A stretch of DNA of 14,568 bases from an uncultured Bacilli bacterium (GCA_934096015.1 CAKOLD010000023.1:1-14568); one strand, 5' to 3'; positions 5,856 to 13,655 are shown, counted from the first letter of the stretch. Translations and numbers: made by a program. Notes: generated by a model not told the origin, from the letters alone.

Positions 5856-7325
5856 ATGCATGAATATTCAGAACAAGAATTAGTAAGAAGAGGAAAACTT
5901 GAAGAAATAAAAAAAGTTTGTAACCCTTATCCAGAAAAATTTGATCGCACACATACTTTAAAAGAAGCATCAAAATTAGAAGATGGCGAAAACAATGTTA
6001 GAATTGCTGGAAGAATTATGTTCATGAGAAAAATGGGTAAATTAAGCTTTGTACGCATTAGAGACTTAGAAGGTTCAATACAGTTAGAAATTAAAATTGA
6101 TGAAGTTGGCGAAGAAAAATATGCTTTTTTCAAAAAAATGATAGATACTGGTGACTTTATAGGAGCAGAAGGAGAAATTTTTACAACTCAAACTGGTGAA
6201 AAAACATTACGTGTTCATGATTTTGAATTTTTAGGGAAAGCACTAAGACCTTTACCAGAAAAATTCCACGGTCTAACAGATATAGAACAAAAATATCGTC
6301 AAAGATACACCGATTTAATAATGAACGAAGAATCTCGAAAAGTATTTTTAGGAAGAAGTAAATTATACGCTTTTATTCATGAGTATTTAGGAAAAAATGG
6401 CTTTTTACAAGTAGAAACTCCAATACTTCAAAATGCTGTATGTGGAGCAAGTGCTAAACCATTTTATACACATCATAATGCATTAGATATGGATTGCAAT
6501 CTAAGAATTGCTCCAGAAACTTATCTAAAACAATGTATAGCAGGTGGTTTTGATAGAGTGTACGAGATTGCTAAATGTTTTAGAAATGAAGGAATGGATA
6601 CAGAACATTTACAAGAATTCACTCAAGTAGAATGGTATGTTTCCTACTGGAACTTTGAAGATAACATTAATTTTTATCAAGGATTTATCAAAAATTTATT
6701 GTTAACCTTATTAGGTACAACAACAATTGAATATCAAGGAAACACCTTAGATTTTGGTAAAGAAAATTGGACTAGAATCAATTATGTTGAAGAAATGAAT
6801 AAAGTATTTGGATTTGAATTCTTAGATATAGAAGATCCTAAAGAACTTAAAGATAAAATAGTAGCCAATAATTTATTTAGCTATGAAGATTTAGAAGAAT
6901 ACAAATCATTAAGTCAAATTATTGATTTTTGTTACAAGAAGAAGATTCGTGAAAATATTATGGAACCAACTATTATTTATAACTATCCAGCTGTAATGAT
7001 CCCATTAGCTAGAAGAAATGATGAAGATAGCAGAAGAATAGATGTATTCCAAGTTTTAGCTGCTGGCACAGAACTATGCAAAGCATATTCTGAATTAGTA
7101 AATCCTTTAACACAACGTGAAGCTTTCTTAGATCAATTAAAAGCTAAAGCACAAGGTGATGATGAAACTATGGATTTAGATGAATCATTTTTACAAGCAA
7201 TGGAACAAGGTATGCCACCAATAAGTGGACTTGGATTTGGTATTGATAGATTAATGATGCTAATATATGATCAACCATCTATAAGAGATGTAGTATTATT
7301 CCCGACAATGAAAAATAAAAATTAA
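5856..7325 (+). CDS. lysS: Lysyl-tRNA synthetase, class II
   Basis: Charges tRNA-Lys with lysine using ATP. The 489-residue protein matches the roughly 490-500 of bacterial LysS. An N-terminal OB-fold anticodon-binding domain (about 45-130, NVRIAGRIMFMRKMG...) is followed by the class II core: motif 2 at CFRNEGMDTEHLQEF (about 241-255) and motif 3 at GLGFGIDRLMML (about 458-469). The lysine-specific GTELCKAYSELVNP segment lies between them. The motif 2 loop (MDTEHLQEFTQVEWYVSYWNF) differs from the Bacillus type (IST-HNPEFT-E-Y-AY). This may mark a separate LysRS lineage but should not affect catalysis. I chose ATG 5856 because the longer reading from 5802 would be translated from promoter sequence. 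The ribosome site is weak (AAGAAGTGG). The gene is a single unit ending at a strong terminator. No T-box precedes it. Confidence 0.95.
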   Translation: MHEYSEQELVRRGKLEEIKKVCNPYPEKFDRTHTLKEASKLEDGENNVRIAGRIMFMRKMGKLSFVRIRDLEGSIQLEIKIDEVGEEKYAFFKKMIDTGDFIGAEGEIFTTQTGEKTLRVHDFEFLGKALRPLPEKFHGLTDIEQKYRQRYTDLIMNEESRKVFLGRSKLYAFIHEYLGKNGFLQVETPILQNAVCGASAKPFYTHHNALDMDCNLRIAPETYLKQCIAGGFDRVYEIAKCFRNEGMDTEHLQEFTQVEWYVSYWNFEDNINFYQGFIKNLLLTLLGTTTIEYQGNTLDFGKENWTRINYVEEMNKVFGFEFLDIEDPKELKDKIVANNLFSYEDLEEYKSLSQIIDFCYKKKIRENIMEPTIIYNYPAVMIPLARRNDEDSRRIDVFQVLAAGTELCKAYSELVNPLTQREAFLDQLKAKAQGDDETMDLDESFLQAMEQGMPPISGLGFGIDRLMMLIYDQPSIRDVVLFPTMKNKN

Positions 7326-7335
7326 TAAAAAATAG

Positions 7336-7365
7336 AAAAAGTTATAAGAAATTATAGCTTTTTTT
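7336..7365 (+). terminator. lysS terminator
   Basis: A 12-bp stem (7336-7347 with 7352-7363, one G-U pair) is closed by a GAAA tetraloop. The right arm runs into seven T residues (7359-7365). It lies 10 nt after the lysS stop. Confidence 0.88.
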
Positions 7366-7387
7366 GTGAAAATTTGTAGAAAACATC

Positions 7388-7414
7388 TTGTTTTTCCACA
7401 TTTTATGCTATAAT
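7388..7414 (+). promoter_or_regulatory. Promoter of the YfcC-like carrier gene
   Basis: Perfect extended -10 TG-C-TATAAT (hexamer 7409-7414). TTGTTT at 7388-7393 is the best -35 but only 15 bp away, so the extended -10 probably carries the activity. RNA would start near 7421, one base before AGGAGG (7422-7427), for a leader of about 13 nt. Confidence 0.7.
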
Positions 7415-7433
7415 TACGATGAGGAGGTTAATA

Positions 7434-8834
7434 ATGAAAAGATTTGAAAAAAATGATTTATTTAAGATAACTGGAATTATGGTATTACTAACAGCTATTT
7501 TAACTTGGCTAATACCTTATGGTTATTTTAATAGTGGAGAATTAGTTAAACAAGAGATAACTAGAATCGGAGTATTTGATTTTTTCACTTACGGATTATT
7601 AGGAGCATATTATTTTACTGTATTAGTAACTTTTATTTTAATTCTTTGTGGATTTTATCAAATGCTATCAAAGATTCCAGCTTATCAACAAATAACTGAT
7701 TTTCTTGCTAAAAAATTAACAGGAAAGGAAATTATTTTTGCTACAGCTACATCATTTGTTATTGCAGTTTTAACAAGCTTTGCTAGTGAATATTTCGTCA
7801 TTTTAGCAATCGTTCCATTTATAATCGCAATTTGCTCTAAATTAAAAATGGATAAATTATCAACATTTGCTGCTTCTTTTGGTGGAATATTAATTGGTAT
7901 AATGGGAGCTTTATACAATTCTAAAATTGTAGGAATTAATAATTCAACATTTGGAATTGAATATAAAACAGGTATTGGAGTAAGACTAATATTATTTGCA
8001 TTAACTTTTATTGCTTTCAGTGTTTTCAACATCTTACATATGAGAAAATCATTAAAAGATAAAAAAGTTGAAGCTTCAGAAGATTTATTTGCTGAAAAAT
8101 ATGATAATAAAGTTAAATATACTGTTTGGCCTTTAATAACAGTTTTAGCAATTGCCTTAATAACTATTATTTTAGCTTATTTTCCATGGGCAAAAGCTTT
8201 CAACATTGAATGGCCAAGTAAAGCACTAACAGGACTTCAAGAATTAACAATTTTTGACCATAAAATATTCTCTTATATTTTAGGTAATGTTTCTGCATAT
8301 GGTGAATGGGATATCTTTGGAATCCAAGTTATCATGTTAATTGCAACATTAATATTAAAAATTATCTATAATATCAAATTTGATGATATATTAGAATCAT
8401 ATGGTGAAGGATTTAAAAAAGCTGGTAAGTTAGTTGTTATAATGCTACTTGCATATGTTGTATTAGAATTCTCAGTAATGTATCCTGTACTACCTACTAT
8501 TAGTAATTGGCTACTTGGATTAACTAAAGGGTTTAATGTTATTATTACTTACATTGTTGGATTAATTAACGCCTTATTCACTGTAGAATATCAATACACT
8601 TTAAATCTAATTGGTACACAACTAATAACACTATTTGCAGATAAAGCAAATGCTTTAGCATTTATAATGCAATCTACTTATGGTTTGGTAAGCTTCTTCG
8701 CACCAACAAGTGCAATATTATTAATTGGTTTAAGTTATTTAGATATTAAATACAAAAATTGGTTAAAATATATTTGGAAATTCTTAGTTGCTATGTTAGT
8801 AATTACAATTATAATTGCTTTCATAGTTGCTTAA
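7434..8834 (+). CDS. YfcC-like multi-pass membrane carrier
   Basis: 466-residue integral membrane protein with roughly a dozen hydrophobic spans, the size of YfcC/C4-dicarboxylate anaerobic-carrier type transporters. Family-like features are an N-terminal cytoplasmic stub followed by a span ending in TWLIPYGYF. The central conserved stretch TSFASEYFVILAIVPFIIA is followed by the Gly-rich FGGILIGIMGALYNS, and near the end comes GLVSFFAPTSAILLIGLSY. Substrate is unknown; related carriers are annotated for dicarboxylates or basic amino acids, so no gene symbol is given. The start is ATG 7434, 6 nt after AGGAGG. An in-frame ATG at 7419 precedes that site and would encode it as MRRLI. The gene is monocistronic, with its own promoter and terminator. 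The family assignment rests on a few motifs. Confidence 0.65.
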   Translation: MKRFEKNDLFKITGIMVLLTAILTWLIPYGYFNSGELVKQEITRIGVFDFFTYGLLGAYYFTVLVTFILILCGFYQMLSKIPAYQQITDFLAKKLTGKEIIFATATSFVIAVLTSFASEYFVILAIVPFIIAICSKLKMDKLSTFAASFGGILIGIMGALYNSKIVGINNSTFGIEYKTGIGVRLILFALTFIAFSVFNILHMRKSLKDKKVEASEDLFAEKYDNKVKYTVWPLITVLAIALITIILAYFPWAKAFNIEWPSKALTGLQELTIFDHKIFSYILGNVSAYGEWDIFGIQVIMLIATLILKIIYNIKFDDILESYGEGFKKAGKLVVIMLLAYVVLEFSVMYPVLPTISNWLLGLTKGFNVIITYIVGLINALFTVEYQYTLNLIGTQLITLFADKANALAFIMQSTYGLVSFFAPTSAILLIGLSYLDIKYKNWLKYIWKFLVAMLVITIIIAFIVA

Positions 8835-8836
8835 TT

Positions 8837-8864
8837 AAGTTGCTACATTATAGCAGCTTTTTTT
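8837..8864 (+). terminator. Terminator of the carrier gene
   Basis: Stem AGTTGCTA / TAGCAGCT (8838-8845 with 8851-8858, one G-U pair) with a 5-nt loop (CATTA), running into seven T residues (8858-8864). It begins within 3 nt of the stop codon. Confidence 0.88.
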
Positions 8865-8878
8865 ATGACAAAAAAACT

Positions 8879-8907
8879 TTGACTTAATAAATAAGAAGTG
8901 TTAAAAT
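8879..8907 (+). promoter_or_regulatory. Promoter of the pheST T-box operon
   Basis: TTGACT (8879-8884), a 17-bp spacer, and TAAAAT (8902-8907) preceded by TG one base upstream (extended -10). This is among the strongest promoters in the window. Transcription should begin near 8914, immediately before T-box stem I. Confidence 0.8.
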
Positions 8908-8913
8908 AGCCTT

Positions 8914-9122
8914 GTAATGCAGGGAATGTGATTCTAGTAGTTAATAATAATCCTTAAATAAAAGAGAATTTGGTAATTTGCTGAAAGCCAAATAAGATAG
9001 ATTATTAATGAATTTCACCACAGGAGCATTAATCGTTAATCGCGTTATGATACTAAAGTGCATGTATTCCATGAAATAAGGTGGTACCACGGTAATTCGT
9101 CCTTATGAAATGGGATTTTTTT
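8914..9122 (+). promoter_or_regulatory. tRNA-Phe-responsive T-box leader of pheST
   Basis: T-box riboswitch that reads uncharged tRNA-Phe and permits transcription of pheST when phenylalanyl-tRNA is scarce. Stem I runs from AATGC (8916-8920) to GCATT (9026-9030). Within it, AGTA (8936-8939) faces GAA (9010-9012), the loop-E pair of the specifier loop. The specifier is TTC (9014-9016), the Phe codon pairing with anticodon GAA, followed by a purine. The helix above pairs 8940-8948 with 9001-9009. The apex carries AGAGA (8963-8967) and a GCTG-containing loop. The T-box sequence AAGGTGGTACCACGG (about 9078-9092) contains TGGT, complementary to an ACCA tRNA end, as expected for an A discriminator. 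Only about 35 nt separate stem I from the antiterminator, leaving room for one small hairpin (9032-9051). Confidence 0.93.
9066..9122 (+). terminator. Conditional terminator of the pheST T-box
   Basis: The left arm at 9066-9080 and right arm at 9101-9116 pair as two helices (ATTCCAT with ATGGGAT, ATAAGG with CCTTAT) across a GAA/GAA internal loop, then seven T residues (9116-9122). The left arm overlaps the T-box antiterminator, so bound uncharged tRNA would prevent this hairpin from forming. Confidence 0.88.
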
Positions 9123-9134
9123 ATGGAGGAAAAT

Positions 9135-10145
9135 ATGAAAGAAAAATTAAATGATTTAGTTGAACTATGCAAAGAAGAAATTAAAACAATAAAAAATGAA
9201 GCAGATTATTTAAATTTAAAAAGTAAATTTTTAGGTAAAAAAAGTGAATTAACTAATCTAATGTCAACCATTAAAGATATGACTTTAGAAGAAAAAAAAG
9301 AATATGGTCCATTATTTCATAAAATAAAAAATCAAATGGAAAATATATTAAATGAGAGATTAGCTTTAATTGACGAAGAGAAAAATAAAATTCAGTTTGA
9401 CGATACTCTACCAGTAAATCAAAATTTAGGATCATTACATCCAGTAACAATAATAGCTAAAGAAGTAACTGATATCCTAAAAAGAATGGGATTTACAATT
9501 GTTAGTGGTCCCGAAATGGAAACAGAGTATTACAACTTTATCGCCCTTAATATTCCTGATACTCACCCAGCTAGAGATATGCAAGATACTTATTGGTTAA
9601 GCAACGGAAAATTATTAAGAACACATACCTCACCAAATCAAGTTAGAAGTATGGAAAAATTTGGAGCACCAATAAAAATATGTGCTCCAGGTAGATGCTT
9701 TAGAAATGAAGACTTAGATGCATCACATGAAAATACTTTCTTCCAATTAGAAGGAATGGTAATAGATAAAAATATATCTATTAGCAATTTAATTTTCTTA
9801 ATGGAAGGATTATTAAAAGAAATATTTCAAACAGAAATAAAAGTACGCTTGCGTCCAGGATTCTTTCCTTTTGTAGAACCAGGTTTTGAATTAGACTGTT
9901 CTTGTATGATATGTGGAGGGAAAGGCTGCCCAACATGCAAAAATTCTGGATGGATTGAATTATGTCCATGTGGTATGATTCACCCAAATGTTTTAAAGAT
10001 GAGTAACATAGATCCTGAAGTTTATTCTGGATTTGCCTTTGGAATTGGTTTAACAAGACTGGCAATGATGAAATATAAAATAAATGATATTAGAGTTTTA
10101 AACAGCGGAGATATAAGAATTTTAAAAGAATTTAATATTAAATAG
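9135..10145 (+). CDS. pheS: Phenylalanyl-tRNA synthetase alpha subunit
   Basis: Catalytic subunit of the alpha2-beta2 enzyme that charges tRNA-Phe. At 336 residues it is near the usual 340-345. An N-terminal coiled-coil tRNA-binding arm (about 1-85) precedes the class II core, with PDTHPARDMQDTYW (141-154), motif 2 GRCFRNEDLDASHENTF (186-202) and motif 3 GFAFGIGLTRLAMMKY (299-314). A cysteine cluster (C255, C257, C260, C265, C268, C277, C279) lies between motifs. The CGGKGC-x2-C-x4-GWIE part is common in Firmicutes PheS, while CPC at 277-279 replaces the usual LGAG before GMIHPNVL. I chose ATG 9135, 5 nt after GGAGG. The in-frame ATG at 9105 lies inside the T-box terminator stem. The TAG stop is merged with the AGGAGG of pheT. 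Confidence 0.97.
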   Translation: MKEKLNDLVELCKEEIKTIKNEADYLNLKSKFLGKKSELTNLMSTIKDMTLEEKKEYGPLFHKIKNQMENILNERLALIDEEKNKIQFDDTLPVNQNLGSLHPVTIIAKEVTDILKRMGFTIVSGPEMETEYYNFIALNIPDTHPARDMQDTYWLSNGKLLRTHTSPNQVRSMEKFGAPIKICAPGRCFRNEDLDASHENTFFQLEGMVIDKNISISNLIFLMEGLLKEIFQTEIKVRLRPGFFPFVEPGFELDCSCMICGGKGCPTCKNSGWIELCPCGMIHPNVLKMSNIDPEVYSGFAFGIGLTRLAMMKYKINDIRVLNSGDIRILKEFNIK

Positions 10146-10155
10146 GAGGAATAAT

Positions 10156-12492
10156 ATGAAGATATCATGCAATATATTAAAAAAACATATAAAAAATCCT
10201 GAAGACATAGATTGGTTAAAAGTTTGGGATATTTTTACTATAAGAACGGCTGAAGTTGAAGGTGTAGAAATAAAAGGAAAAAACTTAGATGGAATTGTAG
10301 TTGCCGAAATATTAAGTGTAGAAAATCATCCTGAATCTAAAAAATTACACATATTAAAAGTTAATGATGGAAAAGAAGAACTTCAAATTGTTTGTGGCGC
10401 TCCTAATGTTAGAGTTGGGTTAAAAAGTGCTTTAGTAAAAATCGGGGGACACATTGATGGAGTAGAAATTAGTAAAAGACCACTTGTTGGAATAGATTCA
10501 TATGGAATGATGTGTTCAAAAAGAGAACTTGGTATAAGTGATGAACATGAAGGAATTATAGAACTTCCAGAAGATGCTATAGTAGGAATGGATATAAAAG
10601 AATTAATTCCTATAGAGGACATAATAGTAGAAATTGATAATAAATCATTAACTAATAGGCCAGATTTATGGGGACACTATGGTATAGCAAGAGAAGTTTG
10701 TGCTATAACCAATCATGAACTATTAGAACTTGATTTAGCAGAAGTGCCTAGCGATAAAAAAGATTTAAACATAAAAATTGAAAATCCAGATCTATGTTAT
10801 CGTTACTTAGGAATAAAATTAGAAAACATAAAGAACAACAAAACTCCATTATGGATGGAAACATTTTTAAATTATGCGGGAATGCGTAGTTTATCATCAC
10901 TAATTGTCGATTTAACAAACTATATTATGTTAGAACTTGGAACCCCAATGCATGCCTTTGACGAAAGAATAGTTAAAAATATTGAAATAGGATTAGCAAA
11001 AGATGGAGACACATTTACAACATTAGACAAAGTAGAAAGAAAACTTAATAAAAATAATTTAATGATAAAAAATGGTGGAGAATACTTTGCAATTGCCGGA
11101 GTAATGGGTGGCTTAGATTCAGAAATTTTAAATGATACTACTGGAATTGTCTTAGAAAGTGCATGTTTTGAGGCATCAAATATTAGAAAAACAGCAACTA
11201 ATCTTGGACTTAGAACAGAAGCTAGTGCTAGATATGAAAAAAGTTTAGACCCAAATATGTCAAAAGTTGCAGCATTAAGATTCATCAAGCTTTTAAAAGA
11301 TTACAACAAAGATTTAAAATTTACATCAAATTTAACTGATATATATCCAACCAAATTAACAGAAAAAAAAGTTACACTTCAAAAAGATCTTTTAAGAAAA
11401 TATTTAGGGTTTGAAATGGATTCAGAAACAGTAACAAGCATATTAACATCCCTAAACTTTCAAGTAAAAGAAGTTGTTGAATCATATATTATAACTGTTC
11501 CGACATACAGAGCTACAAAAGATATTTCAAATGGAGCAGATATAATTGAAGAGATTGCTAGAATATATGGATATGAAAACTTTCAAGAAAAACCTTTAGA
11601 ACAAGTATTAAATTTTGAAAATAAGGATTCCTATTATGATCAAGAATATTCTATAAAAGAATATTTGGCAGAAAAATATAATTTTCACGAAGTTCACACA
11701 TATCTTTGGTACCAGACGCAATTCTTAAAGTCATTGGGTATTGAAAAAGAAAATATTACTTTAGTAGGAAAAAAAGAAGATAATATATTAAGAGACGACT
11801 TAAATCTTTCACTGTTAGAAGTCGCTGCTAAAAATTTAAAAAATTATGAGAAGTTTAATATATTTGAAATTGGAACAGCAATTATTAACGATGAAAACAA
11901 TAAACAATTATCAATAATGCTTGTTGACAACAATGAAAAGATAGAACAAATATATAATCAAGCAAAATCTATCATTTTAACTATTTTAAAAACTTTCAAA
12001 AACAAAAAAGTAATATTTAACTCATCAAATAGTTACGATTATTACAATAAAGATTTAACAAAAGAAATTATAATTGATAATATTAAAATAGGAACATTAG
12101 CCGTATTTAATAGAAAAATAACAAATGTTATCAATAAAAAGAAGTGTTTTGTGACAATAAATATTGATTTTGATAATTATGTAAAAATAGAAAAAGATAA
12201 TATCTTATATAAAGAAATTAGTAAATATCCATCTGTAGAATTAGATTATACTTTAATAGTAAAAAAAGATATGAAATTTAAAGATTTAGATGAAATATTA
12301 GAAAAATTTACATCTCCAATCATTGTGTCTAGAAAACTTGTTGATATTTATGAAAATGAAAACGAGAAAAAAATATCTATAAGATATGTTGTAGGTTCTC
12401 ATGAAAAAACTTTAGAAGGAGAAGAACTACAATCTTTTAAAAACGAATTTATAAAATTTATAAAAAATAATAACATTAATATTATAGAATAA
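10156..12492 (+). CDS. pheT: Phenylalanyl-tRNA synthetase beta subunit
   Basis: Non-catalytic, editing and tRNA-binding subunit that pairs with PheS. The 778 residues are close to the usual 790-805. Domains in order: an EMAP-type tRNA-binding domain (about 40-155; AEILSVENHPESKKLHILKV at 50-69); the B3/B4 editing region (about 205-380, with TPMHAFD and AGVMGG); B5 (about 400-475, with GADIIEEIARIYGYENF); a class-II-like core; and the C-terminal FDX-ACB anticodon-binding domain (about 686-778, starting near SKYPSVELDYTL). AGGAGG at 10144-10149 lies 6 nt before the ATG. It is co-transcribed with pheS under the T-box and ends at its own terminator. Confidence 0.97.
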   Translation: MKISCNILKKHIKNPEDIDWLKVWDIFTIRTAEVEGVEIKGKNLDGIVVAEILSVENHPESKKLHILKVNDGKEELQIVCGAPNVRVGLKSALVKIGGHIDGVEISKRPLVGIDSYGMMCSKRELGISDEHEGIIELPEDAIVGMDIKELIPIEDIIVEIDNKSLTNRPDLWGHYGIAREVCAITNHELLELDLAEVPSDKKDLNIKIENPDLCYRYLGIKLENIKNNKTPLWMETFLNYAGMRSLSSLIVDLTNYIMLELGTPMHAFDERIVKNIEIGLAKDGDTFTTLDKVERKLNKNNLMIKNGGEYFAIAGVMGGLDSEILNDTTGIVLESACFEASNIRKTATNLGLRTEASARYEKSLDPNMSKVAALRFIKLLKDYNKDLKFTSNLTDIYPTKLTEKKVTLQKDLLRKYLGFEMDSETVTSILTSLNFQVKEVVESYIITVPTYRATKDISNGADIIEEIARIYGYENFQEKPLEQVLNFENKDSYYDQEYSIKEYLAEKYNFHEVHTYLWYQTQFLKSLGIEKENITLVGKKEDNILRDDLNLSLLEVAAKNLKNYEKFNIFEIGTAIINDENNKQLSIMLVDNNEKIEQIYNQAKSIILTILKTFKNKKVIFNSSNSYDYYNKDLTKEIIIDNIKIGTLAVFNRKITNVINKKKCFVTINIDFDNYVKIEKDNILYKEISKYPSVELDYTLIVKKDMKFKDLDEILEKFTSPIIVSRKLVDIYENENEKKISIRYVVGSHEKTLEGEELQSFKNEFIKFIKNNNINIIE

Positions 12493-12512
12493 GCGTTACT
12501 GCTTATTTTTTT
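12488..12512 (+). terminator. pheST terminator
   Basis: Stem AATAAGC / GCTTATT (12488-12494 with 12501-12507), 6-nt loop, then a run of seven T residues (12506-12512). The left arm includes the pheT stop codon (12490-12492). Confidence 0.85.
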
Positions 12513-12610
12513 AGGCTTTTTGAATAAAAACTTTAATTTTTCCCCATATAATATATAGAAGTAATTATCAGCATATTTACTGGAATTATTTACCATTAGT
12601 CCACCAAAAT

Positions 12611-12640
12611 TTGACAAAATATATAATTATATGGTAATAT
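12611..12640 (+). promoter_or_regulatory. Promoter of the glucosaminidase-type hydrolase gene
   Basis: Consensus TTGACA (12611-12616), 18-bp spacer, and TAATAT (12635-12640) with an extended TG-G. RNA would start near 12647, about 25 nt before the ATG. The ribosome site GGGGAGGAG (12656-12664) is unusually strong. The stretch between the pheST terminator and this promoter (12513-12610) is AT-rich with no gene. Confidence 0.75.
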
Positions 12641-12671
12641 TAAACACGTTCGACTGGGGAGGAGAACAAAA

Positions 12672-13610
12672 ATGATAAATGGTAAAGCCAATAAAGTGGC
12701 TTTAAAACATATTTTGTGTTGTCTAATATTATTGTTGATATTTGTATTGACAATCGGGGTTAACGGTTATACTAAAGAAGGTAACAAGGAAACAACTGCT
12801 GAATCTAGTTCAGACGTTGTACCCCTGAAACCTTTAATAGCTGATAATTATTTCGAATTAGAAACAGAAAAGAAAGGTAACCAAGAAGATTTAGATTATA
12901 TAGTTGCTATAGTTGAAGAACCAGTAATTGAATTATCTAATCTTGATTATCATATAGATCAATATGAAAAAGAATTAAAGTTTTTTAGTGAAGTTTTTGG
13001 ATTTGCTTATGAAGACGTTATAAATGACCTTCATAAAAGAGAAAGCGAAAATATAAATTTTGAATCTACAAATATTGGTTATTTAAAGAATAAAGAGGGT
13101 AATCTAAAAACATTTGAAAGTACTGAGTATGGAATAGTCGAATACTTTTACGAATTAGTAAAAAGTCAACCAATAAAAAGAAATAAAAAAATGGTACCAT
13201 ACCAAGGAGATAGTGAATATGTTGAAAATTTAATAGTTTACTATACTTCTAAAGTATATACAAATGTTGATACAGTTACAGCTCTAAGTATTGGAGCAGC
13301 TGAAAGTGGTTATTATAAAGTTAAATACATGCTTAAAAAAAATAATGTATTTGGCGGTATGAGTAATAGCGGTTTAATAACTTATGAAAATATTGAAATA
13401 GGGGTTTTAAAATATATTAAGTTATTATCAAATAATTACTATAACAAAGGATTAAATACTGTATCAAAAATTGGTTATGTATATTGTCCTACAATTGATA
13501 GTAATGGTAATAAGACAGCTAGTTCACATTGGATTAATTTAGTAAATACGGCTAAAACAAAATATAATGACTATACACAAAATATTGAAATTGATGCCTT
13601 ATGGCAATAA
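12672..13610 (+). CDS. Exported glucosaminidase-domain cell-wall hydrolase
   Basis: Predicted secreted or membrane-anchored beta-N-acetylglucosaminidase-type enzyme that cuts peptidoglycan glycan strands. 312 residues: a hydrophobic signal or anchor at about 12-30, a Ser/Glu-rich linker to about 75, and the catalytic domain at about 180-300. That domain shows the family pattern: ALSIGAAESGYY with candidate catalytic Glu E211, NNVFGGM (224-230) where family members have N-x-FG, a YENIEIGVLKYIKLLSNNYY helix, and GYVYCP...SSHWINLVN near the end. A weaker copy of the same pattern lies at about 100-168 (E124-S125, then TFESTEYGIVEYFYEL), suggesting an ancient internal duplication. The gene is monocistronic. 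Lytic specificity cannot be settled from sequence; lytic transglycosylase activity is an alternative. Confidence 0.8.
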   Translation: MINGKANKVALKHILCCLILLLIFVLTIGVNGYTKEGNKETTAESSSDVVPLKPLIADNYFELETEKKGNQEDLDYIVAIVEEPVIELSNLDYHIDQYEKELKFFSEVFGFAYEDVINDLHKRESENINFESTNIGYLKNKEGNLKTFESTEYGIVEYFYELVKSQPIKRNKKMVPYQGDSEYVENLIVYYTSKVYTNVDTVTALSIGAAESGYYKVKYMLKKNNVFGGMSNSGLITYENIEIGVLKYIKLLSNNYYNKGLNTVSKIGYVYCPTIDSNGNKTASSHWINLVNTAKTKYNDYTQNIEIDALWQ

Positions 13611-13613
13611 TAT

Positions 13614-13645
13614 GAAATACATTAACTTGTATTTCTTTTTTTTTT
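13614..13645 (+). terminator. Terminator of the glucosaminidase-type gene
   Basis: Perfect 8-bp stem GAAATACA / TGTATTTC (13614-13621 with 13628-13635), 6-nt loop TTAACT, then ten T residues (13636-13645). It begins 3 nt after the stop. The pgk -35 lies in its right arm. Confidence 0.9.
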
Positions 13646-13655
13646 AAATTATAAT
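13627..13655 (+). promoter_or_regulatory. Promoter of pgk nested in the upstream terminator
   Basis: TTGTAT (13627-13632), exactly 17 bp, and TATAAT (13650-13655). The -35 overlaps the right arm of the preceding terminator hairpin, and the spacer is its T-run. RNA would start near 13662, about 12 nt before the ATG, next to a weak GAGTGTGAT ribosome site. Confidence 0.65.

Noticed and set aside
7419..7433. Carrier start at ATG 7419
   Set aside because: It precedes and encodes the AGGAGG site (7422-7427). The ATG at 7434 has correct spacing.
8909..8915. Longer T-box basal helix pairing 8909-8915 with 9020-9027
   Set aside because: These bases lie at or before the predicted transcript start that follows the -10 at 8902-8907, so AATGC/GCATT is the better base of stem I.
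9105..9134. pheS start at ATG 9105
   Set aside because: It falls in the T-box terminator stem, and the extra residues are the translated terminator and T-run. GGAGG at 9125-9129 serves ATG 9135.
10920..11288. Minus-strand open frame inside pheT (and similar ones in lysS, the carrier gene, pheS and pgk)
   Set aside because: They are opposite-strand shadows of strongly conserved genes, with low-complexity hydrophobic or Ser-rich translations and no ribosome sites.
1627..12492. Use of code 4 (TGA as Trp)
   Set aside because: Only one stop is TGA, but all full-length products carry Trp as TGG with no internal TGA, which would be improbable in AT-rich DNA under code 4.
12399..12617. Minus-strand 72-codon frame across the pheT end and intergenic region
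   Set aside because: It overlaps pheT and its terminator and has no recognisable protein features or ribosome site.
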